From: Rhizobium sp. Q54 | GTDB taxonomy: Bacteria; Pseudomonadota; Alphaproteobacteria; SMXS01 | Direction of reading: 5' to 3' | Assembly: GCA_945872035.1 (NCBI GenBank) | Contig: CAMBYA010000009.1 | Span: 1-17,888, forward strand | Length of the DNA stretch: 17,888 bases | In this document: in pieces, positions 7,186 through 14,915 of the stretch | Numbering within the stretch: position 1 is the first letter of the stretch | How the letters are laid out: each line of letters begins with the position of its first letter | Translations under genes and position numbers: made by a program | The notes under the pieces: generated by a model | Database searches by the model: none | Seen by the model: only the letters and a program-made list of their open reading frames with translations | What the model was told of the DNA's origin: nothing

Positions 7186-7431
7186 ATGGACGAACCTGCG
7201 TCTCCTGCGCCTGTAACGCTGACCTTGTTGCCTGGCCAGCGCAGGGCGATGACTAGGTTGGTGAAGCTATTGTATTTGATGCTCGCGATCGTCGGCATCG
7301 TTCTCATTGCAATGACCTTCTATCTGATGCACTCAAACCTGCCCGGCTTCGTCATCGGCGGCATGGCCGGCGCCGGCGGATCGCTGCTGGCAGTCAGCTT
7401 CATGCAGCTGTTTCATCGTCCCGGCAGGTGA
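7186..7431 (+). CDS. Small two-helix membrane protein, 81 aa
   Basis: I do not recognise a named family. The protein has a Pro-rich cytoplasmic N-terminus, then two hydrophobic segments at about residues 24-48 (RLVKLLYLMLAIVGIVLIAM and onward) and 54-75, the latter with a GGMAGAGGSLLAV glycine-rich stretch, and a short basic end. A GGAG at 7175-7178 is seven bases before the ATG, which supports translation. A TATAGT at 7144-7149 could be a -10 element, but no well-placed -35 accompanies it. The stop codon TGA overlaps a GTG (GTGA, 7428-7431) that opens the frame of the broken mgtC gene. The gene sits among remnants, so it may be a survivor or itself part of a decayed locus. Confidence 0.55.
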   Translation: MDEPASPAPVTLTLLPGQRRAMTRLVKLLYLMLAIVGIVLIAMTFYLMHSNLPGFVIGGMAGAGGSLLAVSFMQLFHRPGR

Positions 7432-7879
7432 TTACTCCGCCGCGGCGGGTCCCGCCCTCAGGCCCGCTACGGCCTGCGCGTCTGCGTATCCACATGCTGG
7501 TCGCATTGGCCGCAAGCAGCTTCATGATCATCGCGCTCGAGGTGTTCTACAGAACCCAGAACCTGGCCGGGACGCACCGGTGGACCTGCTCACGGTGATC
7601 GAGGCGGTGACAGCGGGCGTCGCGTTTCTTGCCGCGGGCACGATCATCACCTCGGGGACCCGCGTCGCCGGCCTGACCACTGGCGCATCGCTGTGGCTGA
7701 CCGGCGCGGTGGGACTGGCCCGCGGGATCGGGTATTATGCCGTGGCAGTGCTGGCGACGGTGCTGGCGCTCTTCATCCTGGTGATCGTCCGCGTGATCGA
7801 GCGGGTCATGCCCGCCGACGATAAGCATCCCACGGAAACCGACAAGCGCAAGACTGGCGCTAGGCCGACTGAAGACTGA
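7428..7879 (+). pseudogene. MgtC/SapB family protein gene, frameshifted and lacking its N-terminus
   Basis: MgtC/SapB proteins are inner-membrane proteins linked to magnesium stress and, in pathogens, survival in macrophages. Two frames together give most of the family's hydrophobic domain. The frame from 7428 encodes RPARLRIHMLVALAASSFMI (near 7470-7529), matching the family's 'KPAGLRTHmLV.lga.lf' helix, and ends at a TGA at 7596-7598. The frame opening at the GTG at 7580 encodes VIEAVTAGVAFLAAGTIITS and GLTTGASLWLTGAVGLARGIGYY, the family's most conserved blocks, and ends at 7879 with a charged tail. A -1 shift near 7572-7596 would join them. The first helix and the usual IG.ERE loop are missing. 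I see no slippery heptamer, so mutation or a sequencing error is likelier than programmed frameshifting. The GTG-initiated 99-residue part could still be translated. Confidence 0.75.
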
Positions 7880-7926
7880 TGTACAAGCAGCGGCGCCGAC
7901 CGGGCCGCGAACGTAGGAGAAGCGAT

Positions 7927-8508
7927 ATGAACAACTGGAAGAGCATCGCCGGCATCACGGGCGTGATCATGGCGGTCGCCGGGCCGGCCGGGGCGGAGGA
8001 TCATGCGGCGCACAAGATTGCGCCCGGCATCGAGCAGGACGCGGCCGCGTCGGCGGCAGGCACCGTCGTCCTCAAGGACCAGGGCGGCAAGATCGTCGGC
8101 ACCCTGAAGCTGACAGCCGGTGAGTCAGGCATTGCCATGAGCGGCAACTTCACGAGCCTGCCGCCTGGCCCGCATGGCTTCCATATCCACGAAAAGGGCG
8201 TCTGCACCGGCGATTTCGCAAGCGCTGGCGGCCATTTCAACCCCGGCAAATCCAAGCATGGCATCCTGTCCGACTCCGGGCACCATGCCGGCGACCTGCC
8301 GAACGTCGATGTGCCGGCATCAGGTGCGGTGAACGTGAACCTTTTCCTTACCGGCGTGTCGCTGAACTCGGCAGGGCCTGACGGTTTGTTCGACCAGGAC
8401 GGCTCGTCCTTAGTGGTTCATGCCGGTCCCGACGATTACAAGACCGATCCATCGGGCAATTCCGGCGGCCGCATCGCCTGCGGCGTGGTCGAGCCCGTCA
8501 AGCCCTAG
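7927..8508 (+). CDS. sodC: Periplasmic Cu/Zn superoxide dismutase
   Basis: SodC turns superoxide into oxygen and hydrogen peroxide in the periplasm. The 193-residue protein begins with a signal peptide (hydrophobic residues 7-22, likely cleaved after AGA at 21-23). Metal ligands are all present: His86 and His88 in GFHIHEKG, bridging His103 in GGHFNP, His111, His120 and Asp123 in SGHHAGDLPN, and His165 in VVHAGPDDY. Cys93 and Cys185 form the conserved disulfide pair, and the active-site Arg is Arg182 in GGRIACG. Upstream in-frame codons are ignored because AGGAGA at 7915-7920 sits six bases before the ATG at 7927 and the signal peptide starts there. A strong hairpin follows the stop. The gene lies 47 bases after the broken mgtC. 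Confidence 0.96.
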   Translation: MNNWKSIAGITGVIMAVAGPAGAEDHAAHKIAPGIEQDAAASAAGTVVLKDQGGKIVGTLKLTAGESGIAMSGNFTSLPPGPHGFHIHEKGVCTGDFASAGGHFNPGKSKHGILSDSGHHAGDLPNVDVPASGAVNVNLFLTGVSLNSAGPDGLFDQDGSSLVVHAGPDDYKTDPSGNSGGRIACGVVEPVKP

Positions 8509-8529
8509 CCGCGGAACTGACGCAGGATA

Positions 8530-8558
8530 GCAACGGCCCCTCAAGGAGGGGCCGTTGC
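8530..8558. terminator. Perfect 13-bp hairpin between convergent sodC and egtD
   Basis: GCAACGGCCCCTC (8530-8542) and GAGGGGCCGTTGC (8546-8558) pair perfectly around an AAG loop, 21 bases after the sodC stop. There is no T tract on either side, but its place between two convergent genes suggests a bidirectional terminator or mRNA-end stabiliser. Confidence 0.75.
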
Positions 8559-8675
8559 CGCATCGTGACGCGCGCTGTTCGGCGTTGCGCTTGCGGGTTT
8601 CGTGCCGGACTGGTCGACCATGGCTGCTTCCTCCCGGTGATCCAGCCGATCAACCGCGAGGGGACGGCTTTGTTC

Positions 8676-9695
8676 CTAAATCGCGGCCAGGTAGTGGATG
8701 CTGAACAGCGACTTCCGGTCCTTCCAGGTCCGCAGCACGCGGAAGCCGACGCTCTCGGCGGCGAGGACGAACTCCGGCACCGAATATTTGTAGGAGTTCT
8801 CGGTATGGATCGTCTCGTCGCGGGCCATGGCGATCTGCTCGCCCGCCACTTCGAACCGCTGGTCGGCGGTGGAGCGCAAGTGCATCTCGATGCGGCCGTC
8901 CGCCTCGTTGTAGAACGCCAGGTGGCGGAATTTATTCAGGTCGATGGTGCCGCCGAGTTCGCGGTTGATCCGCCGCAATACGTTCAGGTTGAACTCGGCG
9001 GTGACGCCTTCGTCGTCATTGTAGGCGGGGTCAAGGATGTCGCGGCCCTTGCGCAGATCGACGCCGACGAGGAAGCCGTCGCCCGGCGCGAGCATGGCGC
9101 GCACGTCGGCAAGGAACAGACGCGCGCGTCCGCGCTCCATGTTGCCGATCGTCGAGCCAGGGAAGAATGCCAGTTTCTTGCCGCCGCACCGAGCCTCGGG
9201 CGGCAGTTCTATCGGTGCGCTGAAATCGGCGACGATCCCGCCCACCGTCAGGTCCGTGTAGTCGCGGGAAAGGTCCTCGATGGCGGGCTCGAGCGCGGCG
9301 CGGCTGATGTCGATGGCCACGTAGGCGCATGGGCTGGGCAGCGCGTCGAGCAGCCGCCTGATCTTGGCGTCCGAGCCGCTGCCGAACTCGATCACCGTCA
9401 CGTTGCTTCCGGCGATGTCGGCGATATCGGGGCCGATGTCCGACAGCAGTTTAAGCTCGGTGCGGGTGACGTAGTATTCCGGCGTGCGGCAGATGCGCTC
9501 GAACAGGTCCGAGCCGCGCGCGTCATAGAAATATTTTGGCAGAATCTGCTTCTGCGGCTTCGACAGCCCTTCCAGCACGTCGGCGGCGAAGTCGTCCTTC
9601 GGCGGATGGCGATCCAGCAGGAACGCGGGACCGCCGCAAGGCGACGACCGGTCGGCCTGCTCGGGAGCAGAGGCTTCCAAAGCGGTCTTGTCCAT
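8676..9695 (-). CDS. egtD: L-histidine N-alpha-methyltransferase (ergothioneine biosynthesis EgtD)
   Basis: EgtD transfers three methyl groups from S-adenosylmethionine to the alpha-amino group of histidine, giving hercynine, the first step to the antioxidant ergothioneine. The 339-residue protein has the family's marks in order: KYFYDARGSDLFERI (54-68), the SAM-binding EFGSGSDAK (103-111), AIDISRAAL (127-135), FFPGSTIGN (177-185), DLRKGRDILDPAYNDDEGVT (213-232) and HTENSYKYS (297-305), whose Glu and Ser match residues that bind histidine in characterised EgtD. The ATG at 9695 is chosen because it lies two bases after the egtB stop and homologues begin near there; the open frame upstream of it is a shadow of egtB. 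It forms an egtB-egtD operon, so translation is probably coupled. Confidence 0.96.
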   Translation of the reverse strand: MDKTALEASAPEQADRSSPCGGPAFLLDRHPPKDDFAADVLEGLSKPQKQILPKYFYDARGSDLFERICRTPEYYVTRTELKLLSDIGPDIADIAGSNVTVIEFGSGSDAKIRRLLDALPSPCAYVAIDISRAALEPAIEDLSRDYTDLTVGGIVADFSAPIELPPEARCGGKKLAFFPGSTIGNMERGRARLFLADVRAMLAPGDGFLVGVDLRKGRDILDPAYNDDEGVTAEFNLNVLRRINRELGGTIDLNKFRHLAFYNEADGRIEMHLRSTADQRFEVAGEQIAMARDETIHTENSYKYSVPEFVLAAESVGFRVLRTWKDRKSLFSIHYLAAI

Positions 9696-9697
9696 GG

Positions 9698-11044
9698 TCA
9701 GTCGTCCTTTGCCAGCCTGATTCCAGAGAACTGCCAGCGGGCGTCGGGAGGGAAGAAATTGCGGTAGGTGGCCCGAACATGCCCGGGCGGTGTCGCGCAG
9801 CTGCCGCCGCGCAGCACCATCTGGTTGCTCATGAACTTGCCATTGTACTCGCCGATGGCGCCCTCGGCCGGTCGGTAGCGCGGATAGGGCGCGTAGGCGC
9901 TCATGGTCCATTCCCAGACGTCACCGAACATCCCGCGAGTTTCCCGGCAGGCGCGGGGCTCCAGGCAGGACAGGTCGAGCCAGTTGCCATCCAACGGGAG
10001 CCCGCGGCCCGCGGTCTCCCATTCCGCTTCGGTCGGCAGCCGATGGCCGGCCCATGACGCATAGGCGGCGGCTTCATAATAGCTCACGTGGCAGACGGGC
10101 TCGGCCGGATCGACCGGCTCGCGGCCGTGCAGCGTGTAGCGCGTCCAGATGCCGTCGCGCTCTTCCCAGTACAGCGGCGCGCGCCAGCCCCGTTCGCCGA
10201 CGATGGTCCAGCCTTCGGCCAGCCACAGCGCGGGGTCGCGGTAGCCGCCCGCTTCCATGAACGCCAGGTATTCGCCGTTGGTCACCGGCCGCGACGCCAG
10301 CGCGAACGGCTCCAGGTGATGGCGGTGGCGCGGTCCTTCGTTGTCGAAGCAGAAGCCCTCCCCATCGTGGCCGATCTCGCGCAGGCCACCCGGGAACGGT
10401 TGCCAGGCAAGGGCAGGAGCGTCGCCGCCGCCGTGCCTTCGCACCCCATAGGGCGAAGGGTCGAGCGGGTTGAGCGACAGCACGTGCTTGATGTCGGTGA
10501 CCAGCAGTTCCTGGTGCTGCTGCTCGTGGTTGAGACCCAACTCGACCAGCGGGACGAGCGATGCGCCGGGTTGCTCCAGCAGCAATCCCATGGCGGTGTC
10601 CACATAGGCCCGGTAGTCCAGCACCTCGCCGACGGTGGGACGCGACAACAGGCCGCGTTGGGGACGAGGGAAAGGCGATCCGATCTGCTGGTAGTACGAA
10701 TTGAACAAGTGGTCATAGGCGTCGTTCAGCGGCCGGTAGCCAGGCAGGTTCGGCTTCAGCAGGAAGGTCTCGAAGAACCAGGTCGTATGCGCCAGGTGCC
10801 ATTTTGTCGGGCTGGTGTCCGGCATGCTCTGGATTACCTGGTCCTCGGGTGCCAGCGGTGCGGCTAGCGCGATGGAAGTCCCCCGCACGCGCGCATACGC
10901 CTCGCGCACGCTGTCGCGCGGCGGGTGAATGAGCGGCAGTTTGGCTGATGCCGTCGGTGGCTGGGCTGTCACGGCAGTTCCCCTGCTGTCCGAAACCGGT
11001 GTGGGCCCCGGCATGAGATCGATGAAACGTCTTGAGGCCGCCAC
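9698..11044 (-). CDS. egtB: Ergothioneine biosynthesis sulfoxide synthase EgtB
   Basis: EgtB is a non-haem iron enzyme that joins hercynine to the sulfur of gamma-glutamylcysteine or cysteine with oxygen. The N-terminal DinB-like domain carries the three iron-binding histidines: His86 in KWHLAHTTWFFE and His173/His177 in NHEQQHQE. The C-terminal formylglycine-generating-enzyme-like domain (about residues 205-447) shows LASRPVTNGEYLAFMEAGGY, HRLPTEAEWE, GDVWEWTMS and the ending FSGIRLAKDD. Length (448) is normal for proteobacterial EgtB. The GTG at 11044 follows a run of six Gs (GGGGGGAACCT) and is preferred; an ATG at 11014 and a GTG further in are alternatives. It is the first gene of a two-gene operon with egtD, divergent from the thiolase gene. 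With no egtA or egtC nearby, the sulfur donor is not settled by context. Confidence 0.95.
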   Translation of the reverse strand: MAASRRFIDLMPGPTPVSDSRGTAVTAQPPTASAKLPLIHPPRDSVREAYARVRGTSIALAAPLAPEDQVIQSMPDTSPTKWHLAHTTWFFETFLLKPNLPGYRPLNDAYDHLFNSYYQQIGSPFPRPQRGLLSRPTVGEVLDYRAYVDTAMGLLLEQPGASLVPLVELGLNHEQQHQELLVTDIKHVLSLNPLDPSPYGVRRHGGGDAPALAWQPFPGGLREIGHDGEGFCFDNEGPRHRHHLEPFALASRPVTNGEYLAFMEAGGYRDPALWLAEGWTIVGERGWRAPLYWEERDGIWTRYTLHGREPVDPAEPVCHVSYYEAAAYASWAGHRLPTEAEWETAGRGLPLDGNWLDLSCLEPRACRETRGMFGDVWEWTMSAYAPYPRYRPAEGAIGEYNGKFMSNQMVLRGGSCATPPGHVRATYRNFFPPDARWQFSGIRLAKDD

Positions 11045-11091
11045 AGGTTCCCCCCGAATACGGCCACACTTGCCCCTACTTCTTGCCTCAT

Positions 11092-12504
11092 ATGGACGCC
11101 TGCCGCGCCCGGAACAAGGGCGGTGCGGCGTCGTTGTCGCCGGCGGGCACCGGCATTCAAGTTGCAGGGAGGGGCATCATCGAGGAATCCGCGGAGTTTC
11201 TGGCGGCGCAGGGAGGCTCGAGAGGCCGGCCGGTTTACATCGTCGATGGTGCGCGAACGCCGTTCCTGAAGGTGCGCGGCAAGCCCGGGCCGTTCACGCC
11301 CGTCGACCTCGCCGTGCAGTGCGGGCGGCCGCTGCTCGACCGGCAGGATATCCCGCGCGATGGCTTCGACAGGGTGATTCTGGGCTGCGTCAACGTCATT
11401 GCCGACGAGATGAACCCGGCCCGGGTCGCGGCGCTCCGGCTCGGCATGGGCGCGTCGATGGTCGCCTACACCATGCAGATCAACTGCGGTTCGGGCATGC
11501 AGTCCATCGACACCGCGTTCCGCAGTATCCAGGCCGGACAGGCGGACCTGATCCTTGCCGGCGGCGCAGAATCGCTCAGTCATGCGCCGTTGGTGTTCCG
11601 GCGCGATGCGGCGGCCTGGTTCGGCAGCCTGAGGTCGGCGCGAGGCCCTGGCGCGCGGCTGAAGGCGTTGGCCGGGTTCCGGCCCTGGTTCATGAAGCCG
11701 GTGATCGGTCTGGAGCGCGGCCTCACCGATCCGGTCGTCGAGCTCAACATGGGCCAGACCGCCGAAATCATCGCCCACCTGTTCCAGGTCTCGCGTGACG
11801 CCTCCGACGCCTACGCCTCCGAAAGCCATCGGCGGCTGGCGCTCGCCCAGGGCAGCGGCTGGCTGGACGGCGAAATCGAGCCTGCCATGGCGCGCGACGG
11901 TGCCGCATTCTTGGCCGACGATGGCGTCCGGCCCGACAGCACGTCCGAGACGCTGGCGACGTTGAAGGCGGTTTTCGAGCCACCTTATGGAAAGGTCACG
12001 GCGGGCAACTCCTCGCAGATCACCGACGGCGCGTCCTGGGTGATCCTGGCGTCCGAAGAGGCGCTGGAGAAGCACAGGCTGAAGCCGCGCGCGGTCATCA
12101 TCGACAGCCACTGGTCGGCGCTCGACCCGTCGATCATGGGCCTGGGCCCGACGCTGTGCGCAACCGAGATCATGAAGCGCCACGGCATGGGCATGGCCGA
12201 CATCGACCTGTGGGAGCTGAACGAGGCGTTCGCCGCCCAGGTGCTGGCGTGCCTCGCGGCGTGGAACGACGCCGACTACTGCGAGACGGTGCTCGGCCTC
12301 GACGGCAGGCTGGGCCGGATCGAGCGCGACCGGCTCAATCCCGACGGCGGCGCCATCAGCCTTGGCCATCCCGTCGGCGCCAGCGGCAACCGGATCGTGC
12401 TGCACCTTGTAAACGCGCTGCACCGGATGGACCTGCACCGCGGCATCGCCACCGAATGCATCGGCGGCGGGCAGGGCGGCGCCATGATGATCGAGAGGAT
12501 CTGA
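11092..12504 (+). CDS. Thiolase (acetyl-CoA C-acyltransferase, FadI/FadA type)
   Basis: This thiolase cleaves 3-ketoacyl-CoA with CoA in beta-oxidation (or runs the reverse condensation). Catalytic residues are intact: nucleophilic Cys in INCGSGMQS (codon at 11485), His in SLGHPVGASG (12367), and the second Cys in ECIGGGQGG (12457); ELNEAFAAQ and VTAGNSSQITDGA are also standard. The order thiolase then hydratase/dehydrogenase and the sequence style suggest the FadI/FadJ set. The start is uncertain. ATG 11092 is in frame but has no ribosome binding site and would add about 50 unusual residues before RPVYIVDGARTP, where homologues really begin. A strong AGGGAGGGG at 11166-11174 is followed by ATC ATC rather than a normal start codon. 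The gene ends two bases before the FadJ-like ATG, so the pair is an operon. Confidence 0.92.
   Translation: MDACRARNKGGAASLSPAGTGIQVAGRGIIEESAEFLAAQGGSRGRPVYIVDGARTPFLKVRGKPGPFTPVDLAVQCGRPLLDRQDIPRDGFDRVILGCVNVIADEMNPARVAALRLGMGASMVAYTMQINCGSGMQSIDTAFRSIQAGQADLILAGGAESLSHAPLVFRRDAAAWFGSLRSARGPGARLKALAGFRPWFMKPVIGLERGLTDPVVELNMGQTAEIIAHLFQVSRDASDAYASESHRRLALAQGSGWLDGEIEPAMARDGAAFLADDGVRPDSTSETLATLKAVFEPPYGKVTAGNSSQITDGASWVILASEEALEKHRLKPRAVIIDSHWSALDPSIMGLGPTLCATEIMKRHGMGMADIDLWELNEAFAAQVLACLAAWNDADYCETVLGLDGRLGRIERDRLNPDGGAISLGHPVGASGNRIVLHLVNALHRMDLHRGIATECIGGGQGGAMMIERI
11166..11174 (+). promoter_or_regulatory. Strong ribosome-binding-like AGGGAGGGG without a normal start codon
   Basis: This purine run lies at the right place for the expected thiolase N-terminus, but the in-frame codons after it are ATC (11176) and ATC (11179), with no ATG, GTG or TTG close by. 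It may mark a rare ATC start, or a point mutation from ATG, or be chance. Confidence 0.4.
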
Positions 12505-12506
12505 CC

Positions 12507-14603
12507 ATGCGCCCGCTATCGAAGACCGTGCTTGCGGCGCTGGAGCCTCGCGAACTCGAGCTGGGCCTCGACATGGGATCGAGCCACATGCTGCGCCATT
12601 GGCGCTACGGCCGAGACGCGCATGGCGTCGCCTGGCTGCTGTTCGACAAGATGGGCGCGTCGGTCAACACCATCGACGAGGAGGTGCTGAACGAACTGGC
12701 GGACGTCCTGCGCCGCCTGCTGCCGGACAGTCCCGCCGGGATCGTCATCCGCTCGGCCAAGCGCGCCGGGTTCTGCGCCGGCGCCGACGTCAGCCGGTTC
12801 GCCGGCCAGATCGATTCCAACGAGGCGGAACGCCAGTTGCTGCAGGGTCACATGGTACTGGAGGCCATATCCGAACTCGCCATCCCGACTGTCGCCGTGG
12901 TTCACGGGCACTGCCTGGGCGGCGGTCTGGAGCTGGCGCTGGCCTGCCGCACCCGCATCGCCGTCGACGGCGCCACATTCGGCTTCCCGGAGGTGCTGCT
13001 CGGCCTCCACCCCGGCCTCGGCGGCACGGTGCGTTCGGTGGGGCTGATCCCGCCGGTCGAGGCCATGACCACGATGCTGACCGGCAAGACCGTGCATGCC
13101 GCGCGCGCCAGGGCGATCGGGCTGGTGGACGTCCTGACACAGGAGCGGCACGTCGCCGCCGCCGTCCGCGATGCTGTCGCTGGCCGCATCAAGCGGCCGC
13201 AGCCGACGCTGCGCGCGAAGGTCGAGCGGCTTCCGGCGCTGCGCGGCTTTCTCGCCAACCGTATGCGGGCGCAGGCGCGCAAGCGTGCGCGGCAAGACCA
13301 CTTCCCGGCGCCCCATGCGCTGATCGACCTGTGGGAGAAGTTCGCCGACCGCCCCGGCGCCATGCGCAATGAGGAGATCAGGAGCTTCGCCGCCTTGCTG
13401 GGGAGCCGCGCGGCACAGAACCTGATCCGGGTGTTCCACCCGCGCGAGACCCTGCGCAGGATGGGTGAGTCCGGCAAGCCGATGACCCATGTCCACGTCG
13501 TCGGCGCTGGCGCCATGGGCGGCGACATCGCCGCGTGGTGTGCCCTGAAGGGCCTGCGCGTCACCCTGTCGGACCAGAAGCCCGAGGCGATCGGTGCCGC
13601 CATGCGCCGCGCCGCCGAACTCTTCGCCAGGCGGCACCTCAACGACATCCAGATCCGTGACGCGCTCGACCGGCTGATCCCCGATCCGCACAGCCACGGC
13701 ATCGGCAAGGCCGATCTGGTGATCGAGGCGGTGCCCGAGCGGCTGGAGCTGAAGAAGGCGCTGTACGAGAGCATCGAGCCGCGCATGAAGCCGTCCGCCT
13801 TGCTGGCCACCAACACCTCCAGCATCCCGCTGCGGGACCTGGCCGAGGACCTGCGCAATCCGGGCCGTTTGGTGGGCCTGCACTTCTTCAACCCGGTGCC
13901 GCGCATGGAACTGGTGGAAGTCGTCGCCCACGAGGACATCTTCGACGTCACCTTCAGCCGCGCCCGCGCCTTCGTGCGGCAGATCGACAAGCTGCCCGCG
14001 CCGGTCGCCAGCGAGCCCGGTTTCCTCGTAAACCGGGCGCTGATGCCCTACATGGCCGAGGCCCTCGCCATGCTGGCCGAAGGCGTTTCCGGGCCGACCA
14101 TCGACGCGGCGGCCGAGGCGTTCGGCATGCCGATGGGTCCGGTCGAACTCGCCGACCGGGTCGGTCTGGACATCTGCCTCGCCGTGGCCGACCTGCTGGC
14201 CCGCAAGCAGGCGGCGCCGCCGGCGCCGGGCCTCGAGAGCCTGCGCGAGAGGGTGGCGCGCGGCGACCTCGGCATGAAGACCGGCAAGGGCTTCTACAGC
14301 TGGAAGGGCGGCATGCCGCGCAAGGGCCGGGCCGGGGTTCCGCCGGCCGATTCAGCGGACCGGCTGATCCTGCCCATGCTCAACGCCTGTGTCGCCTGCC
14401 TGCGCGAGGGCGTGGTCGCCGAGGAAAACACCATCGACGCCGCCATGATCTTCGGCGCCGGCTTCGCGCCGTTCACCGGCGGACCGATGCATTACGCCCG
14501 CACCCAGGGAGTCGAGGACATCGTCCGCAAGCTGATGGAGATGGTCCGCCGCCACGGCCCGCGCTTCGAGCCGGACGAGGGATGGATGTCGCTGAATTCA
14601 TGA
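12507..14603 (+). CDS. fadJ: Bifunctional enoyl-CoA hydratase / 3-hydroxyacyl-CoA dehydrogenase (FadJ/FadB type)
   Basis: This 698-residue protein performs the hydration and NAD-dependent dehydrogenation steps of beta-oxidation, handing ketoacyl-CoA to the thiolase encoded just before it. The N-terminal crotonase domain has the oxyanion-hole segments FCAGADVSRF (89-98) and GHCLGGGLELALA (134-146), with catalytic Glu142 and Glu162 (FPE). The NAD-binding domain starts with HVVGAGAMGGDIAAW (330-344), followed by IEAVPERLELKKALY, NTSSIP (436-441), and GLHFFNPVPRMELVEVV (457-473) holding the His459/Glu471 pair, then FLVNR (507-510 region). The C-terminal domain is complete, with KTGKGFYSW and TGGPMHYARTQG. 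Start at ATG 12507 has AGAGGA seven bases upstream. All catalytic residues are present. The fadJ rather than fadB label is a preference, not proof. Confidence 0.93.
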   Translation: MRPLSKTVLAALEPRELELGLDMGSSHMLRHWRYGRDAHGVAWLLFDKMGASVNTIDEEVLNELADVLRRLLPDSPAGIVIRSAKRAGFCAGADVSRFAGQIDSNEAERQLLQGHMVLEAISELAIPTVAVVHGHCLGGGLELALACRTRIAVDGATFGFPEVLLGLHPGLGGTVRSVGLIPPVEAMTTMLTGKTVHAARARAIGLVDVLTQERHVAAAVRDAVAGRIKRPQPTLRAKVERLPALRGFLANRMRAQARKRARQDHFPAPHALIDLWEKFADRPGAMRNEEIRSFAALLGSRAAQNLIRVFHPRETLRRMGESGKPMTHVHVVGAGAMGGDIAAWCALKGLRVTLSDQKPEAIGAAMRRAAELFARRHLNDIQIRDALDRLIPDPHSHGIGKADLVIEAVPERLELKKALYESIEPRMKPSALLATNTSSIPLRDLAEDLRNPGRLVGLHFFNPVPRMELVEVVAHEDIFDVTFSRARAFVRQIDKLPAPVASEPGFLVNRALMPYMAEALAMLAEGVSGPTIDAAAEAFGMPMGPVELADRVGLDICLAVADLLARKQAAPPAPGLESLRERVARGDLGMKTGKGFYSWKGGMPRKGRAGVPPADSADRLILPMLNACVACLREGVVAEENTIDAAMIFGAGFAPFTGGPMHYARTQGVEDIVRKLMEMVRRHGPRFEPDEGWMSLNS

Positions 14604-14845
14604 GGCAGGAACCAAGCCGTGCGATGCGTCGTTTACGCCGCATGAACCAGGATCCGGAAAACCTCAATCTTCACCCGGAAGACCCGCCCGTTCTTACCGG
14701 TCAGGAGGCGCGCGGCGGCAAGCTGTACGAGCGAACCAGCGGCCGGCGCTGGATGGCGCTGTTCTTCCTCTTCGCGCTGGTGACGGCGCTCGCGCTGATC
14801 ATCTATTTCGTCGGTGGCGACGCGGCGCCGGCCGTCCGGGGTTAG
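14600..14845 (+). CDS. Small single-pass membrane protein coupled to fadJ
   Basis: I do not recognise this 81-residue protein. It has an Arg-rich N-terminus, an acidic/Pro stretch (NQDPENLNLHPEDPPVL, residues 16-32), and one clear membrane helix at about 51-71 (WMALFFLFALVTALALIIYF), then a short small-residue end. The start overlaps the fadJ stop as ATGA (14600-14603), the classic arrangement for translational coupling; further in-frame ATGs at 14624 and 14642 (giving MNQDPENLN...) and one at 14582 with AGGG just before are alternatives. With the stop-to-positive-charge pattern the N-terminus should be cytoplasmic. Its place at the end of the thiolase-fadJ operon suggests co-expression with beta-oxidation enzymes, but no function is visible. 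Confidence 0.65.
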   Translation: MRQEPSRAMRRLRRMNQDPENLNLHPEDPPVLTGQEARGGKLYERTSGRRWMALFFLFALVTALALIIYFVGGDAAPAVRG

Positions 14846-14915
14846 CGCTCCAGTTTTCCATATCGGTGTCCGGATGGATGGATTAGCTATCGCCCCAGCA
14901 ATGGGGTGATTGGGC

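Noticed and set aside
7560..7598. Programmed -1 frameshifting in the mgtC gene
   Set aside because: No slippery heptamer or clear downstream stem-loop was seen, and the N-terminus is missing as well, so decay or a sequencing error is simpler.
11032..11091. ATG at 11032 as the thiolase start
   Set aside because: It would overlap the start of the divergent egtB gene, lacks a ribosome binding site, and adds sequence unlike any thiolase.
10969..12438. Long open frame on the reverse strand opposite the thiolase
   Set aside because: It is a shadow: the forward strand encodes a thiolase with all catalytic motifs, and the reverse product is Arg/Gly/His-rich low-complexity sequence without domains.
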